Positions 28,702 to 37,018 of a stretch of 41,884 nt of DNA are shown here, piece by piece. The notes beneath the pieces are model-generated. The model was given only the letters and a program-made list of their open reading frames with translations, was not told where the DNA came from and did no database searches. How positions within the stretch are numbered: position 1 is the stretch's first letter; every line of letters starts with the position of its first letter. The DNA is taken from contig JAWXBJ010000180.1 in the NCBI GenBank assembly GCA_034439955.1, positions 1 through 41,884 of the forward strand, read 5' to 3'. The position numbers were made by a program, and so were the translations under genes. The DNA is from UBA7672 sp034439955 (lineage in GTDB: Bacteria; Pseudomonadota; Alphaproteobacteria; Caulobacterales; Hyphomonadaceae).

Positions 28702-28718
28702 CCCAATCGTGCTAGGAA

Positions 28719-30026
28719 CTATGATCTCGCGCTCATCGGCACATAGTCGCGCTTCGCGGCGCCTGTGTAGATCTGGCGAGGTCTGCCGATGCGCTGGGTC
28801 GGATCTTCGATCATCTCCTGCCACTGCGCGATCCAGCCCACCGTCCGGGCGAGGGCGAACAACACGGTGAACATGTCGGTCGGGAAGCCCATGGCCTTGA
28901 GCGTGATGCCCGAATAGAAATCCACATTTGGATAGAGCTTCTTCTCGATAAAGTATTCATCGCTCAGCGCGACCCTCTCGAGTTCCAGCGCCACCGGAAG
29001 CAACGGGTCGGACTCGGCGCCGACTTCCTTCAACACTTCGCGGCACGTCTGCGCCATCACCTTGGCGCGGGGATCGTAGTTCTTGTAGACGCGATGGCCG
29101 AACCCCATCAGCCGGAAGGGGTCATTCTTGTCCTTGGCTTTGTTGACATAAAGGCCGACCCTGTCGACCGTGCCGATCTCGCGGAGCATGGTGAGCGCCG
29201 CCTCGTTCGCGCCGCCATGGCTGGGTCCCCAGAGGCAGGCGATGCCTGCCGCGATGCACGCGAACGGGTTTGCTCCCGACGATCCCGCGAGCCTGACGGT
29301 CGAAGTAGACGCGTTCTGTTCGTGATCCGCGTGCAGGATGAAGATGCGGTCCATCGCTCGGGCCAGCACCGGGTTGACAATATAATCCTCAGCGGGAACC
29401 GAAAAACACATACGCAGGAAGTTGGAGGCATAATCCAGTTCGTTGCGCGGGCTTACGAAGGGCTGACCGGCCGTGTATTTGAAGGCTCGCGCCGCGATGG
29501 TCGGCATCTTGGCGATCATGCGGTGTGAAGCCACCAGACGCTGCATGGGATCGTTGATGTCGGTCGAGTCGTGATAGAATGCCGATAACGCGCCGACCGC
29601 TCCGACCATCACCGCCATCGGGTGGGCGTCGCGCCGGAACCCTTCGAAAAAGCGGTCGAACTGGGCGTGCAGCATCGTATGGCGCGTGATCGTGCCGTTG
29701 AAGTGCGCGGCCTCTTGCTGGTTTGGCAGCTCGCCGCGCAACAGCAGATAGCAGACTTCGAGAAAGGTCGATTTTTCCGCCAGCTGATCGATCGGATAGC
29801 CGCGGTGCAGAAGTATGCCTTCATCGCCGTCGATGAAGGTGATCTGGCTTTCGCAACTGCCGGTCGACGTGAAACCTGGATCAAGCGTGAAGACGTCCGC
29901 CTGTTTGTAAAGCGTACCGATATCGACAACGTCAGGACCGTGCGTGCCGCCATACACGGGCAGCTCCGCAGTGCGGCCGTTGACCGTCAGCTGAGCCTGG
30001 CCTTTTAGTTTGACCTTGTTTTCCAT
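28719..30026 (-). CDS. gltA: Citrate synthase
   Basis: Condenses acetyl-CoA and oxaloacetate into citrate, the entry of the TCA cycle. 435 residues, the size of the hexameric Gram-negative (NADH-sensitive) type. The active site shows ILHADHEQNASTSTVRLAGS (first histidine), WGPSHGGANEAAL and FGHRVYKNYDPRAK (second histidine), with the aspartate in VDFYSG. The start ATG at 30026-30024 has AAGGAG upstream at a slightly long spacing. It lies 37 bases downstream of gltX on the same strand and may be co-transcribed with it or have its own promoter inside gltX. Confidence 0.97.
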   Translation of the reverse strand: MENKVKLKGQAQLTVNGRTAELPVYGGTHGPDVVDIGTLYKQADVFTLDPGFTSTGSCESQITFIDGDEGILLHRGYPIDQLAEKSTFLEVCYLLLRGELPNQQEAAHFNGTITRHTMLHAQFDRFFEGFRRDAHPMAVMVGAVGALSAFYHDSTDINDPMQRLVASHRMIAKMPTIAARAFKYTAGQPFVSPRNELDYASNFLRMCFSVPAEDYIVNPVLARAMDRIFILHADHEQNASTSTVRLAGSSGANPFACIAAGIACLWGPSHGGANEAALTMLREIGTVDRVGLYVNKAKDKNDPFRLMGFGHRVYKNYDPRAKVMAQTCREVLKEVGAESDPLLPVALELERVALSDEYFIEKKLYPNVDFYSGITLKAMGFPTDMFTVLFALARTVGWIAQWQEMIEDPTQRIGRPRQIYTGAAKRDYVPMSARS

Positions 30027-30040
30027 CGGAGCATTTCTCC
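30005..30040 (-). promoter_or_regulatory. gltA initiation region: Shine-Dalgarno hairpin and possible 9-codon overlapping ORF
   Basis: On the minus strand, GGAG (30040-30037) can pair with CTCC (30031-30028) across a 5-base loop, hiding the ribosome site of gltA. The loop contains an ATG (30034-30032) out of frame with gltA; it reads MLRWKTRSN and stops at 30007-30005, overlapping the gltA start. Its Shine-Dalgarno spacing is very short (2 bases), that of gltA long (10). Whether it is translated is unknown. Confidence 0.35.
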
Positions 30041-30063
30041 TTCGATCTGCAGGCTGGATCTAG

Positions 30064-31548
30064 TCAGGCGTCGTGGACCGTCCCGCCGGTCTGGTCGCGT
30101 ATGCGGGCAAGACACTCAGTACGACCCAGCAAAGCAAGCACAAGAGATATATCGGGCGAATGCGCCCCGCCGGTAAGCACCGCTCGCAGAAGAGGCCCGA
30201 TTTTTCCTAGGCCGACGCCGGTATCGGCGCAATATCGATCCAGCTCTTCCTTGATCGACGCGCCGGACCAGTCCGGAATCCCTTGCAGTCGGTCGGCGAT
30301 CGCCGCTAGCCTGTCCTTCGCTGCGGCGTCGATCAGCGCCGCGCTTTTGCCTGTCAGACGGATCGGACGGATCTCCATCAGAAAGGCCGCCGCATCCTTC
30401 AGCGCGACGACCGTTGCGGCACGAACTTTCAGAACCGCCATCGCCGCTCGAATGCGCACCCGGGCGGCATCGGAAAGCTTGTCCGCCTCCTCCGCCGCTA
30501 AGGGCAAGGCAAAAAACAGGTCCGCCAGCCGGTCGTCATCGACCTGCGCCATGTAGTGCGCGTTGACGGCTTTCAATTTTGCGAGATCGAGCCGGGCCGG
30601 CGCCTTTCCTAGGCCTTCGAGGTCGAACCATTCGATCGCCTGCGCTTCGCCGATGATCTCGTCGTTCCCATGCGACCACCCAAGTCGCAACAGGTAATTC
30701 TTCAAGCCCTCGGGCAAGTATCCGAGGTCACGATAGGCGTGGACTCCAAGCGCCCCGTGCCGCTTCGAAAGCTTCTTGCCGTCCGGCCCGTGGATCATTG
30801 GCACATGCGCGTGTTCGGGAGGCCTCCAACCCATTCCGGTATAGATGGGAAGCTGCCGGAAAGTGTTGGTGAGATGATCGTCGCCCCGGATGACATGCGT
30901 CACGCCCATGTCGTGATCATCGACGACAACCGCCAGCATGTAGGTCGGCGTCCCGTCCGAGCGCAGAAGAACAAGATCGTCGAGGTCTTTCGCAGCCACT
31001 CTCACAAGCCCCTGGACCCTGTCCTCCATCTCGACATGGCCGTGGTCGGGCATTCGCAGCCGCACCACGGTCGGCTTGCCTGGAGGCAGCGCAAGGGCTG
31101 GATCGCGCCACGGCGAGCGGAAGGGACGCAGCAAACCCTCGCGTTCTCGTTCCATGGCCGCGCGAGTGTTTGAGTTCGCCTCGCCGGACTCCAGGGCGAT
31201 CTTGACTTCGACCGCTCGCGTTCGCCGCGCCTCCAGCTCTTCGGCCGTGACGGGACACAGATAGGCCGCACCGCGCCTGACAAGTTCGAGACCGACTTCG
31301 CGATGCCGCTCGGCGCGATCGCCCTGCATCACGGCCGGCTCGTCTCCCTGCAGGCCGAGCCACGTCAATCCTTCGAAGATCGCGTCCACGGCCTCCTTCG
31401 TCGAGCGCTCCTTGTCGGTGTCCTCGATCCTTAGCAGGAATTTGCCACCCGTGTGACGCGCGTAGAGCCAGCAGAATAGCGCTGTGCGCGCGCCCCCGAT
31501 ATGAAGGAAGCCCGTAGGGGAGGGGGCGAAGCGCGTGACGACGGTCAT
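30064..31548 (-). CDS. gltX: Glutamate--tRNA ligase
   Basis: Class I synthetase that charges tRNA-Glu, 494 residues. The HIGH motif appears in RFAPSPTGFLHIGGARTALF near the N-terminus and the KMSKS motif as GKKLSKRHGALGV. The C-terminal anticodon-binding helical domain follows. The frame is open 32 codons further upstream, but the ATG at 31548 gives the standard N-terminus MTVVTRFAPSPTG. Alphaproteobacteria generally lack GlnRS and use a non-discriminating GluRS plus GatCAB, so this enzyme (or a paralogue elsewhere) probably also charges tRNA-Gln. gltA follows after 37 bases; comEC is divergent. Confidence 0.96.
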   Translation of the reverse strand: MTVVTRFAPSPTGFLHIGGARTALFCWLYARHTGGKFLLRIEDTDKERSTKEAVDAIFEGLTWLGLQGDEPAVMQGDRAERHREVGLELVRRGAAYLCPVTAEELEARRTRAVEVKIALESGEANSNTRAAMEREREGLLRPFRSPWRDPALALPPGKPTVVRLRMPDHGHVEMEDRVQGLVRVAAKDLDDLVLLRSDGTPTYMLAVVVDDHDMGVTHVIRGDDHLTNTFRQLPIYTGMGWRPPEHAHVPMIHGPDGKKLSKRHGALGVHAYRDLGYLPEGLKNYLLRLGWSHGNDEIIGEAQAIEWFDLEGLGKAPARLDLAKLKAVNAHYMAQVDDDRLADLFFALPLAAEEADKLSDAARVRIRAAMAVLKVRAATVVALKDAAAFLMEIRPIRLTGKSAALIDAAAKDRLAAIADRLQGIPDWSGASIKEELDRYCADTGVGLGKIGPLLRAVLTGGAHSPDISLVLALLGRTECLARIRDQTGGTVHDA

Positions 31549-31573
31549 AATTTTCCGAAACTGTCTGGAGCGA

Positions 31574-31598
31574 GGCGGGCGAGCGCCCTCGCGCCGCC
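31574..31598. promoter_or_regulatory. 10-bp GC hairpin between gltX and comEC
   Basis: GGCGGGCGAG (31574-31583), tetraloop CGCC, then CTCGC, one bulged G (31593) and CCGCC (31594-31598). The stem is perfect apart from the bulge. It lies 25 bases before the gltX start (minus strand) in the divergent gap, so it may be a leader structure for gltX. The 147 bases between the two starts (31549-31695) contain no promoter I would defend. Confidence 0.45.
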
Positions 31599-31695
31599 TG
31601 TTTGAGCTTTGTGATCCTTGAAGACCATACCCGCCCCCGGCCAAGCAAGACCAGGTGCGCCGCGCCCGGCCTGGCGCGCGTCGCCTTCGGGCGCG

Positions 31696-33861
31696 ATGGC
31701 TCTCATTCGGGGCGCGATCGACGACCAGGCCCTCCGCTGGCCCTTGCTGATTCCGCTGGCGATGACCCTGGGGGCGGGCGTCTACATGTCCCTGCCTTTC
31801 GAGCCGGGGTGGCTACCGCTCGGGGTGTGGGCCGCAGCGTCGCTGGGACCTTACGCGGTCCTCCGCCTCAGGGGCGGCGGCCGCGCTGCGTTCGTTTGTC
31901 TGCTGATTTTTAGCGCTGCTCTTGGAGCGATCGCCGGCAAAGCTCGCGCGGTCTCGGTCGAGGCGCCTGTCCTGCTCGAACAGATCGGTCCGGTGCGAAT
32001 CGAGGGGATTGTCGCTGAGATCGACGCCAGCGAGCGCAGCCGCCGCGTCCGCATCGCCGTACGCGCGATCGAAAATCTGACGCCGGAACAAACGCCGAGA
32101 TTCGTCCGCTTCAGCTACCGGGGCGACATGAGATTTTCGCCCGGGCGGGCCGTCGCCTGCCGGGCCATACTGTCACCTCCGCCGCGACCGGTGGTTCCCG
32201 GCGACTACGCCTTTCACCGGGACGCGTATTTCCAGCAGCTCGGCGGGGTCGGCTTCTCCGTCGGCCCGTGTGAGGCGCTGGCGACGCCGCCCGCCACCAC
32301 ACCGGTCGAGCGCGCCGCCAACTGGATCGGAGCGCTTCGCCGCTCAATCGCCGAGTATGTTTTCAGTGTTGCGGGAAAAAAGGGCGGGGGCATGTCGGCA
32401 GCCATGGTTGCGGGCGACCGCAGCTTCATCACGCCGGACGATTCCGAGGCGCTGCGTGTCTCGGGTCTCGCCCATCTCCTGTCCATCTCGGGTGTCCACA
32501 TGGTGCTGGCCGGAGGCATCTTCTTCTTCTCCATCCGGTATCTCTGGCCACTTTGCGAGCCGCTCGCGTTGCGCTTCCCCGCCGTGCAGGTCGCGGCGCT
32601 GGGCGCCATTATCGCCTGCACGCTCTATTTCGCCATTTCAGGCGGCGAAGTCGCCACCCAGCGAGCCTACATCATTGCGCTTATCGCGTTCGGGGCGAAG
32701 CTGTTCGACCGACCGGCCCTGTCCCTGCGGTCTGTCGCCGTGGCCCTTGGCCTCATCGTGCTGCTGCAACCAGAGGCCGTCATCACGCCCGGTTTTCAGA
32801 TGTCGTTCGCGGCCTCCGCCTCTCTCATCGCACTTTATGAGATATGGCCACGTCTCGAACGGCCGCAGACGCCGGGCGCCGTCTCGCGCATCCTTGGCTG
32901 GATCGTCGGGGCCACCGCCACGTCCGTCACCGCATCGCTCGCCACGTTGCCCTTCGCACTCCATCATTTTGACCGGGCGGCCATCTTCAGCGTTGTCGCC
33001 AACATCGTTTCGACGCCGGTCATCAGTTTCTGGACGACGCCCGCCGCCGCCGCCGCAGCCATCGCGGCGCCGTTCGGACTGCAGGACGTTTTCCTCTGGA
33101 CACTCGGTCAAAGCCTCGAAGTCGTCATCGCCATCGCTCACGCCAGCGCCAGACTTTCTCCCGATATCGACCTCCCGCGAATGCCGGCCGACGGCCTCGT
33201 GGCGGCGGCTCTCGGTATCGGCGTGTTCTGCGTCTTCAACCGCGCGGGACGATTGATCGCCCTCATCCCGCTCGCCTTCGCCCTTGCCTCGTGGACGTCG
33301 TCGGCTCGACCGGTCGGCTACATCGCCAGCGACGGCACGGTCTTTCTGGATTCTGGGGGCGCCTGGCTCGAACTCACCGATTGGCGCGGCAGAAATGGCC
33401 TCAACCCGCTCATCATTGGCGACGTCATCCAGAAATCGCCATGCCCGGGCAAGGGTGCGCCCTGTCGGCTTGCCCTGCCGTCGGGAGTATTCCAGATCAT
33501 GCCGCCGGAGACTCGATCAGTACAAGGCCAGGCGCCTACGCCAGGATCAGCTTTTGCAGCCCTGGTATCAACTCCGCGCCGAACCTGCCCGACACTGGCG
33601 AAGCTTACATTCGCTCCAGCCAATGGCAGCGCCATGCTTTACATCGATACGTGCGACCTTGCCGACGCGGACGGCGCCGTCATCGAAACGACCGCAGCAG
33701 GCCGCATCATCCGACCCGGCCATCCTCAGACAGGCCGGGCATGGACGCTGCCCCTGCGCGCCGTTTCCGAACCGGACCCCAGAGCCGGACGCAAACCCAG
33801 ACCTCAGACGGCCGCGTCGCCCGCCAGCGCCGCCGACCCGCAAGCCGAGCCCACGCCTTAA
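31696..33861 (+). CDS. comEC: ComEC/Rec2-family membrane protein lacking an intact metallo-beta-lactamase domain
   Basis: Homologue of the inner-membrane DNA uptake channel of competence. 721 residues from the ATG at 31696; a TTG at 31618 would add 26 Arg/Pro/Ala-rich residues. N-terminal helices come first, then a DUF4131-like OB region and the competence domain with LAHLLSISGVHMVLAGG and many helices. After about residue 540 the C-terminal part is soluble and proline-rich and holds no HxHxDH motif, so the nuclease-like domain of Bacillus-type ComEC is absent or decayed, as in many alphaproteobacteria. Natural competence is not shown. Its stop overlaps the lexA stop on the other strand. Confidence 0.9.
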   Translation: MALIRGAIDDQALRWPLLIPLAMTLGAGVYMSLPFEPGWLPLGVWAAASLGPYAVLRLRGGGRAAFVCLLIFSAALGAIAGKARAVSVEAPVLLEQIGPVRIEGIVAEIDASERSRRVRIAVRAIENLTPEQTPRFVRFSYRGDMRFSPGRAVACRAILSPPPRPVVPGDYAFHRDAYFQQLGGVGFSVGPCEALATPPATTPVERAANWIGALRRSIAEYVFSVAGKKGGGMSAAMVAGDRSFITPDDSEALRVSGLAHLLSISGVHMVLAGGIFFFSIRYLWPLCEPLALRFPAVQVAALGAIIACTLYFAISGGEVATQRAYIIALIAFGAKLFDRPALSLRSVAVALGLIVLLQPEAVITPGFQMSFAASASLIALYEIWPRLERPQTPGAVSRILGWIVGATATSVTASLATLPFALHHFDRAAIFSVVANIVSTPVISFWTTPAAAAAAIAAPFGLQDVFLWTLGQSLEVVIAIAHASARLSPDIDLPRMPADGLVAAALGIGVFCVFNRAGRLIALIPLAFALASWTSSARPVGYIASDGTVFLDSGGAWLELTDWRGRNGLNPLIIGDVIQKSPCPGKGAPCRLALPSGVFQIMPPETRSVQGQAPTPGSAFAALVSTPRRTCPTLAKLTFAPANGSAMLYIDTCDLADADGAVIETTAAGRIIRPGHPQTGRAWTLPLRAVSEPDPRAGRKPRPQTAASPASAADPQAEPTP

Positions 33862-34544
33862 TTGTACTTGCGCACCAGAGCGACCAGCTTGCCCTGGATG
33901 CGCACCCGGTCTGGCCCGAAAATCCGTGTGCCAAAAGCCGGATTGGCCGCTTCGAGGGCAATGGAATTTCCCTTCCGTCGGAACCTCTTGAGAGTTGCTT
34001 CAGCGTCATCCACCAGCGCGACTACGATATCGCCCGACTGGGCGGCGTCCGTCCGCTTCAGCACCACCGTGTCGCCGTCGAGTATGCCGGCGTTGATCAT
34101 GGAGTCGCCCTTCACCTCGAGCGCGAAATGCGTGTCGGCGTCGAAATCCTCGTCCGGCGCAGTGATCCGGTGGGTCTCGTGCTGGATCGCCTCGATCGCG
34201 GTTCCGGCGGCGATCCGGCCAAGCACCGGAATGGTCATCGCCCGGCCCCCGGCCGAACGCGACCTCGGCTCGGCGCCAACCACGCTCGGGCGGAAGGGAA
34301 GCCGTGTCGTCTGCGTCTGCGGCGCGGCGCTTTCCGGCAGTTTGAGGACCTCCAGAGCCCGCGCCCGGTGCGCCAGCCTTCGCAGGAAGCCGCGCTCCTC
34401 AAGCGCCGTGATCAGGCGATGGATGCCGGACTTCGAGGCCAGATCCAGCGCCTCTTTCATCTCGTCGAAGGAGGGCGAGACACCCGTATCCTTGATACGC
34501 CCATGGATGAACAGGAGCAGTTCGCGTTGTTTCTTGGTGAGCAT
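33858..34544 (-). CDS. lexA: SOS repressor LexA
   Basis: Represses DNA-damage genes and cuts itself when RecA is active. 228 residues. The N-terminal winged helix begins MLTKKQRELLLFIHGRI with the recognition region GVSPSFDEMKEAL and SKSGIHRLITALEERG. The self-cleavage bond is the Ala-Gly in PVLGRIAAGTAIEA; the catalytic serine is in GDSMINAGILDGD and the lysine in EATLKRF. An operator of the alphaproteobacterial type lies just upstream, so lexA is autoregulated. It sits downstream of trpC with its own promoter, and converges with comEC. Confidence 0.97.
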   Translation of the reverse strand: MLTKKQRELLLFIHGRIKDTGVSPSFDEMKEALDLASKSGIHRLITALEERGFLRRLAHRARALEVLKLPESAAPQTQTTRLPFRPSVVGAEPRSRSAGGRAMTIPVLGRIAAGTAIEAIQHETHRITAPDEDFDADTHFALEVKGDSMINAGILDGDTVVLKRTDAAQSGDIVVALVDDAEATLKRFRRKGNSIALEAANPAFGTRIFGPDRVRIQGKLVALVRKYN

Positions 34545-34577
34545 GGGCGCTGCGGCTCCTCAACTGAGTCGCACGAA

Positions 34578-34606
34578 GTTCTATATGCGTTCACGTTATG
34601 GGTCAA
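34578..34606 (-). promoter_or_regulatory. lexA promoter overlapped by a LexA operator (SOS box)
   Basis: On the minus strand TTGACCC (34606-34600), 14 bases, TATAGAAC (34585-34578) fit the alphaproteobacterial housekeeping promoter. On the plus strand 34578-34592 reads GTTC, seven bases (TATATGC), GTTC, an exact match to the known alphaproteobacterial LexA box. The box covers the -10 element, so bound LexA would block polymerase. It lies 33 bases before the lexA start. Confidence 0.88.
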
Positions 34607-34621
34607 TTGTGTCGCTCGCCT

Positions 34622-35416
34622 CTATCTGGCGTTGACGAAAATTCTGACCAGGCCTTCCGGATCGCTGGCGCGCATCACTGTCTCGCCGATCAGAAAGCCG
34701 CGCGCGCCGCACGCCCGCAGCCGCACGACATCCTCCGCTGTCTTGATCCCGCTTTCCGAGATCAGCAGTCTGTTCGCCGGCGCCATCGCCGCGAGGCGTT
34801 CGGTAACCCCAAGATCCGTCGTGAAAGACCGCAAGTCGCGGTTGTTGACCCCAATGAGGCGCGAGGGCAGGGTGAGGGCGCGCGCCAGTTCGTCCTCGTT
34901 GTGCGCTTCGAGGAGCACCGAAAGGCCGAACTCGTCTGCAGCGGCGTGCAATTCTCTCGCGAGCCCGTCCTCGACTGCGGCGAGAATGATCAGGATCGCA
35001 TCGGCGCCAGCCGCCCGCGCCTCCACAACCTGGACAGGATCGACCAGGAAATCCTTGCGAAGAACGGGAAGGGATATCGCGGCCCGGACATCGATCATGT
35101 CTTGGAGCAAACCGCCAAAGCTCGGTCCGTCCGTCAGAACCGAGACGCAGGCGGCGCCGCCCGCTTCATAAGCCCGCGCCACCGCCTCAGGCGCACATGC
35201 CGGATCGATGTCGCCCGCCGAAGGACTTTTGCGCTTGACCTCGCAGATCAGGGCGTTTCCGTCCGCTGCCGCAATGGAAAGAAGAGCGCCGGCGAAGTCC
35301 CGCACCGGCGACGCCGCTCGCGCGCCGGCTGAAAGCTCCGACCACGGCCGGGCTCTCTTCAGCGCCGCAACTTCGTCGCCCTTGTAGGCGATGATGTCCC
35401 TCAACCGGTCGGACAT
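34622..35416 (-). CDS. trpC: Indole-3-glycerol phosphate synthase
   Basis: TIM-barrel enzyme closing the indole ring in tryptophan synthesis. 264 residues from the ATG at 35416 (MSDRLRDIIAYKGDEV). Active-site blocks: CEVKRKSPSAGDI, VLRKDFLVDP, EAHNEDEL, GVNNRDLRSF, SESGIKTAEDV. An ATG at 35428 overlaps the trpD stop and would add four residues; 35416 is chosen because MSD is the usual beginning and GAGG lies just before. It is monofunctional, not fused to TrpF. lexA follows 77 bases downstream. Confidence 0.95.
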   Translation of the reverse strand: MSDRLRDIIAYKGDEVAALKRARPWSELSAGARAASPVRDFAGALLSIAAADGNALICEVKRKSPSAGDIDPACAPEAVARAYEAGGAACVSVLTDGPSFGGLLQDMIDVRAAISLPVLRKDFLVDPVQVVEARAAGADAILIILAAVEDGLARELHAAADEFGLSVLLEAHNEDELARALTLPSRLIGVNNRDLRSFTTDLGVTERLAAMAPANRLLISESGIKTAEDVVRLRACGARGFLIGETVMRASDPEGLVRIFVNAR

Positions 35417-35420
35417 GCCC

Positions 35421-36437
35421 TCACGCATTGGAGGCCCTCACAAGGGCCGCGAGCGAGCCTTTCGCCTCGCCGGACGCGATGGCCGCTCGGGCCTGAACAA
35501 TCCCGTCGCTGATGTTCGCCGCGACGCCCGCCACCACCAGCGCCGCCGCTGCGTTGACGACCACCAGGTCCGCGAAGGCCCCGGCCGCACTATCCAGGAC
35601 CGCGCGGATGGCGTCGGCGTTGTAAGCGGTCGACCCGCCTCGCAACTCTCCCAGGCTGGCGCGGTCGATCCCCATCTCCTCTGGCGTCAACTCGAACAGG
35701 CGCACCGCGCCATCGCGAAGTTCGGCGATGCGTGTGGGCGCCGTCGTTGAAATCTCGTCCATCCCGTCCAGGCCATGAACCACCCACGCCCGTTCCGTGC
35801 CGAGACTTCGGAGCGCCTGAGCGTAAGGTTCGACCCAGCGGGCCTCGAACACACCCAAGACCTGGCGCCTTGCGCCAGCCGGATTGGCCAACGGACCCAA
35901 CAGGTTGAAGATCGTCCGGATTCCTAGCGCCTTGCGAACCGGCGCGACATGGCGCATTGCGGAATGATGACCGGGCGCGAACATGAAGGCGAGCCCGGCC
36001 TGTTCGAAGCATGCTTGCACTTGCGTCTCCGACGGGGCCAGGTTGACGCCCAGCGCTTCCAGTACGTCAGCCGATCCGGTCTTGGGCGGCGCCGATCGGT
36101 TGCCATGCTTGGCGACGATCGCCCCGGCGCCCGCCGCTACGAATGCCGCCGCCGTCGACGTGTTGAGTGACACCCAGGGCAGTCCGCCGGTACCGCAGGT
36201 ATCGACCGCGCCCGCCGGCGCCGTCACCGGCCGAAGGTTCGCCCGCAGCACGCGAGCTCCAGCAACGATGTCCTCGGTGGTTTCTCCTCGTATCGCGAGG
36301 GCCGTCAGCAAAGAGGCGATAAGCACCGGCTCGGCGCCGCCGCCGAGAACGGCCTCGAACGCCGCGCCAATGTCTCCCGGCGCCGGTCGCTCACCTGCGA
36401 CGAGCATGCCGATGGCATGGCGAACAGCGTCGCTCAC
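35421..36437 (-). CDS. trpD: Anthranilate phosphoribosyltransferase
   Basis: Transfers phosphoribose from PRPP to anthranilate. 338 residues. The glycine-rich PRPP loop appears as VDTCGTGGLPW, with KHGNRSAPPKTGSADVLEALG and the anthranilate-side block FAPGHHSAMRHVAPVRKALG. The frame stays open upstream across trpG, but the GTG at 36437 (VSDAVRHAIGML) overlapping the trpG stop by 4 bases is the sensible start. It is separate from trpG, unlike the fused E. coli gene. Confidence 0.95.
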   Translation of the reverse strand: MSDAVRHAIGMLVAGERPAPGDIGAAFEAVLGGGAEPVLIASLLTALAIRGETTEDIVAGARVLRANLRPVTAPAGAVDTCGTGGLPWVSLNTSTAAAFVAAGAGAIVAKHGNRSAPPKTGSADVLEALGVNLAPSETQVQACFEQAGLAFMFAPGHHSAMRHVAPVRKALGIRTIFNLLGPLANPAGARRQVLGVFEARWVEPYAQALRSLGTERAWVVHGLDGMDEISTTAPTRIAELRDGAVRLFELTPEEMGIDRASLGELRGGSTAYNADAIRAVLDSAAGAFADLVVVNAAAALVVAGVAANISDGIVQARAAIASGEAKGSLAALVRASNA

Positions 36438-37018
36438 CTCGCCGCCGCCCGCTTCAGGAAATTCGCCAGAATCGCCTTGCCATACTGCGACCCGATCGAT
36501 TCCGGATGGAACTGCACGCCATAAACCGGTCGCTCGACATGGCTCAACGCCATGATCTCCCCGTCTGCGGTTTCGGCGTCCACTCGCAGTACGTTGGGCA
36601 GACCTTTTCGCCTGACAGCCAGCGAATGATATCGCACCGCATCGAACGTCTCGGGGAGGCCACGGAATAACTCGCCGCCATACTGGTGTATGGTTGATAC
36701 CTTGCCGTGGACGATGTTCATCGCGCTCTCGATTGTGCCGCCGAACGCCTGGCCGATAGCCTGGTGCCCAAGGCAAACTCCAAGGATCGGCATGTTTTCC
36801 GGCGCCAGCCGGATCAGATCGAGGCAGATGCCCGCGTCATCCGGCGTGCACGGACCGGGAGACAGCACGATCCCGTCTGCGCCTTTCGCGACTGCCTCCC
36901 CGGCAGTCAGCGCGTCATTGCGCATCACCGTCACCTCCGCTCCGATCTCTTCCATGTAGTGGACGAGATTGTAGGTAAAGCTGTCATAATTATCGATCAG
37001 GAGGATCTTCGCAGGCAT
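36434..37018 (-). CDS. trpG: Anthranilate synthase component II (glutamine amidotransferase)
   Basis: Supplies ammonia from glutamine to TrpE. 194 residues, class I amidotransferase. The catalytic cysteine is in ILGVCLGHQAIGQAFGG and the His-Glu pair in VQFHPESIGS; the N-terminus ILLIDNYDSFTYNLVHY is diagnostic. It could also serve p-aminobenzoate synthesis, as in some bacteria with a single copy. The ATG shares one base with the trpE stop (TGATG). Confidence 0.96.
   Translation of the reverse strand: MPAKILLIDNYDSFTYNLVHYMEEIGAEVTVMRNDALTAGEAVAKGADGIVLSPGPCTPDDAGICLDLIRLAPENMPILGVCLGHQAIGQAFGGTIESAMNIVHGKVSTIHQYGGELFRGLPETFDAVRYHSLAVRRKGLPNVLRVDAETADGEIMALSHVERPVYGVQFHPESIGSQYGKAILANFLKRAAAR

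Noticed and set aside
28702..28718. Terminator between convergent lpxB and gltA
   Set aside because: Only 17 bases separate the stops and no stem or T-run is present.
33291..35171. 626-codon plus-strand open frame across comEC end, lexA and part of trpC
   Set aside because: It crosses three confident genes on other frames, and its sequence is Arg/Pro/Ser-rich shadow composition without motifs.
35421..36776. trpD as a 451-residue protein with a 113-residue N-terminal extension
   Set aside because: The extension is Arg-rich and lies wholly over trpG in another frame; the GTG at 36437 gives the normal family N-terminus.
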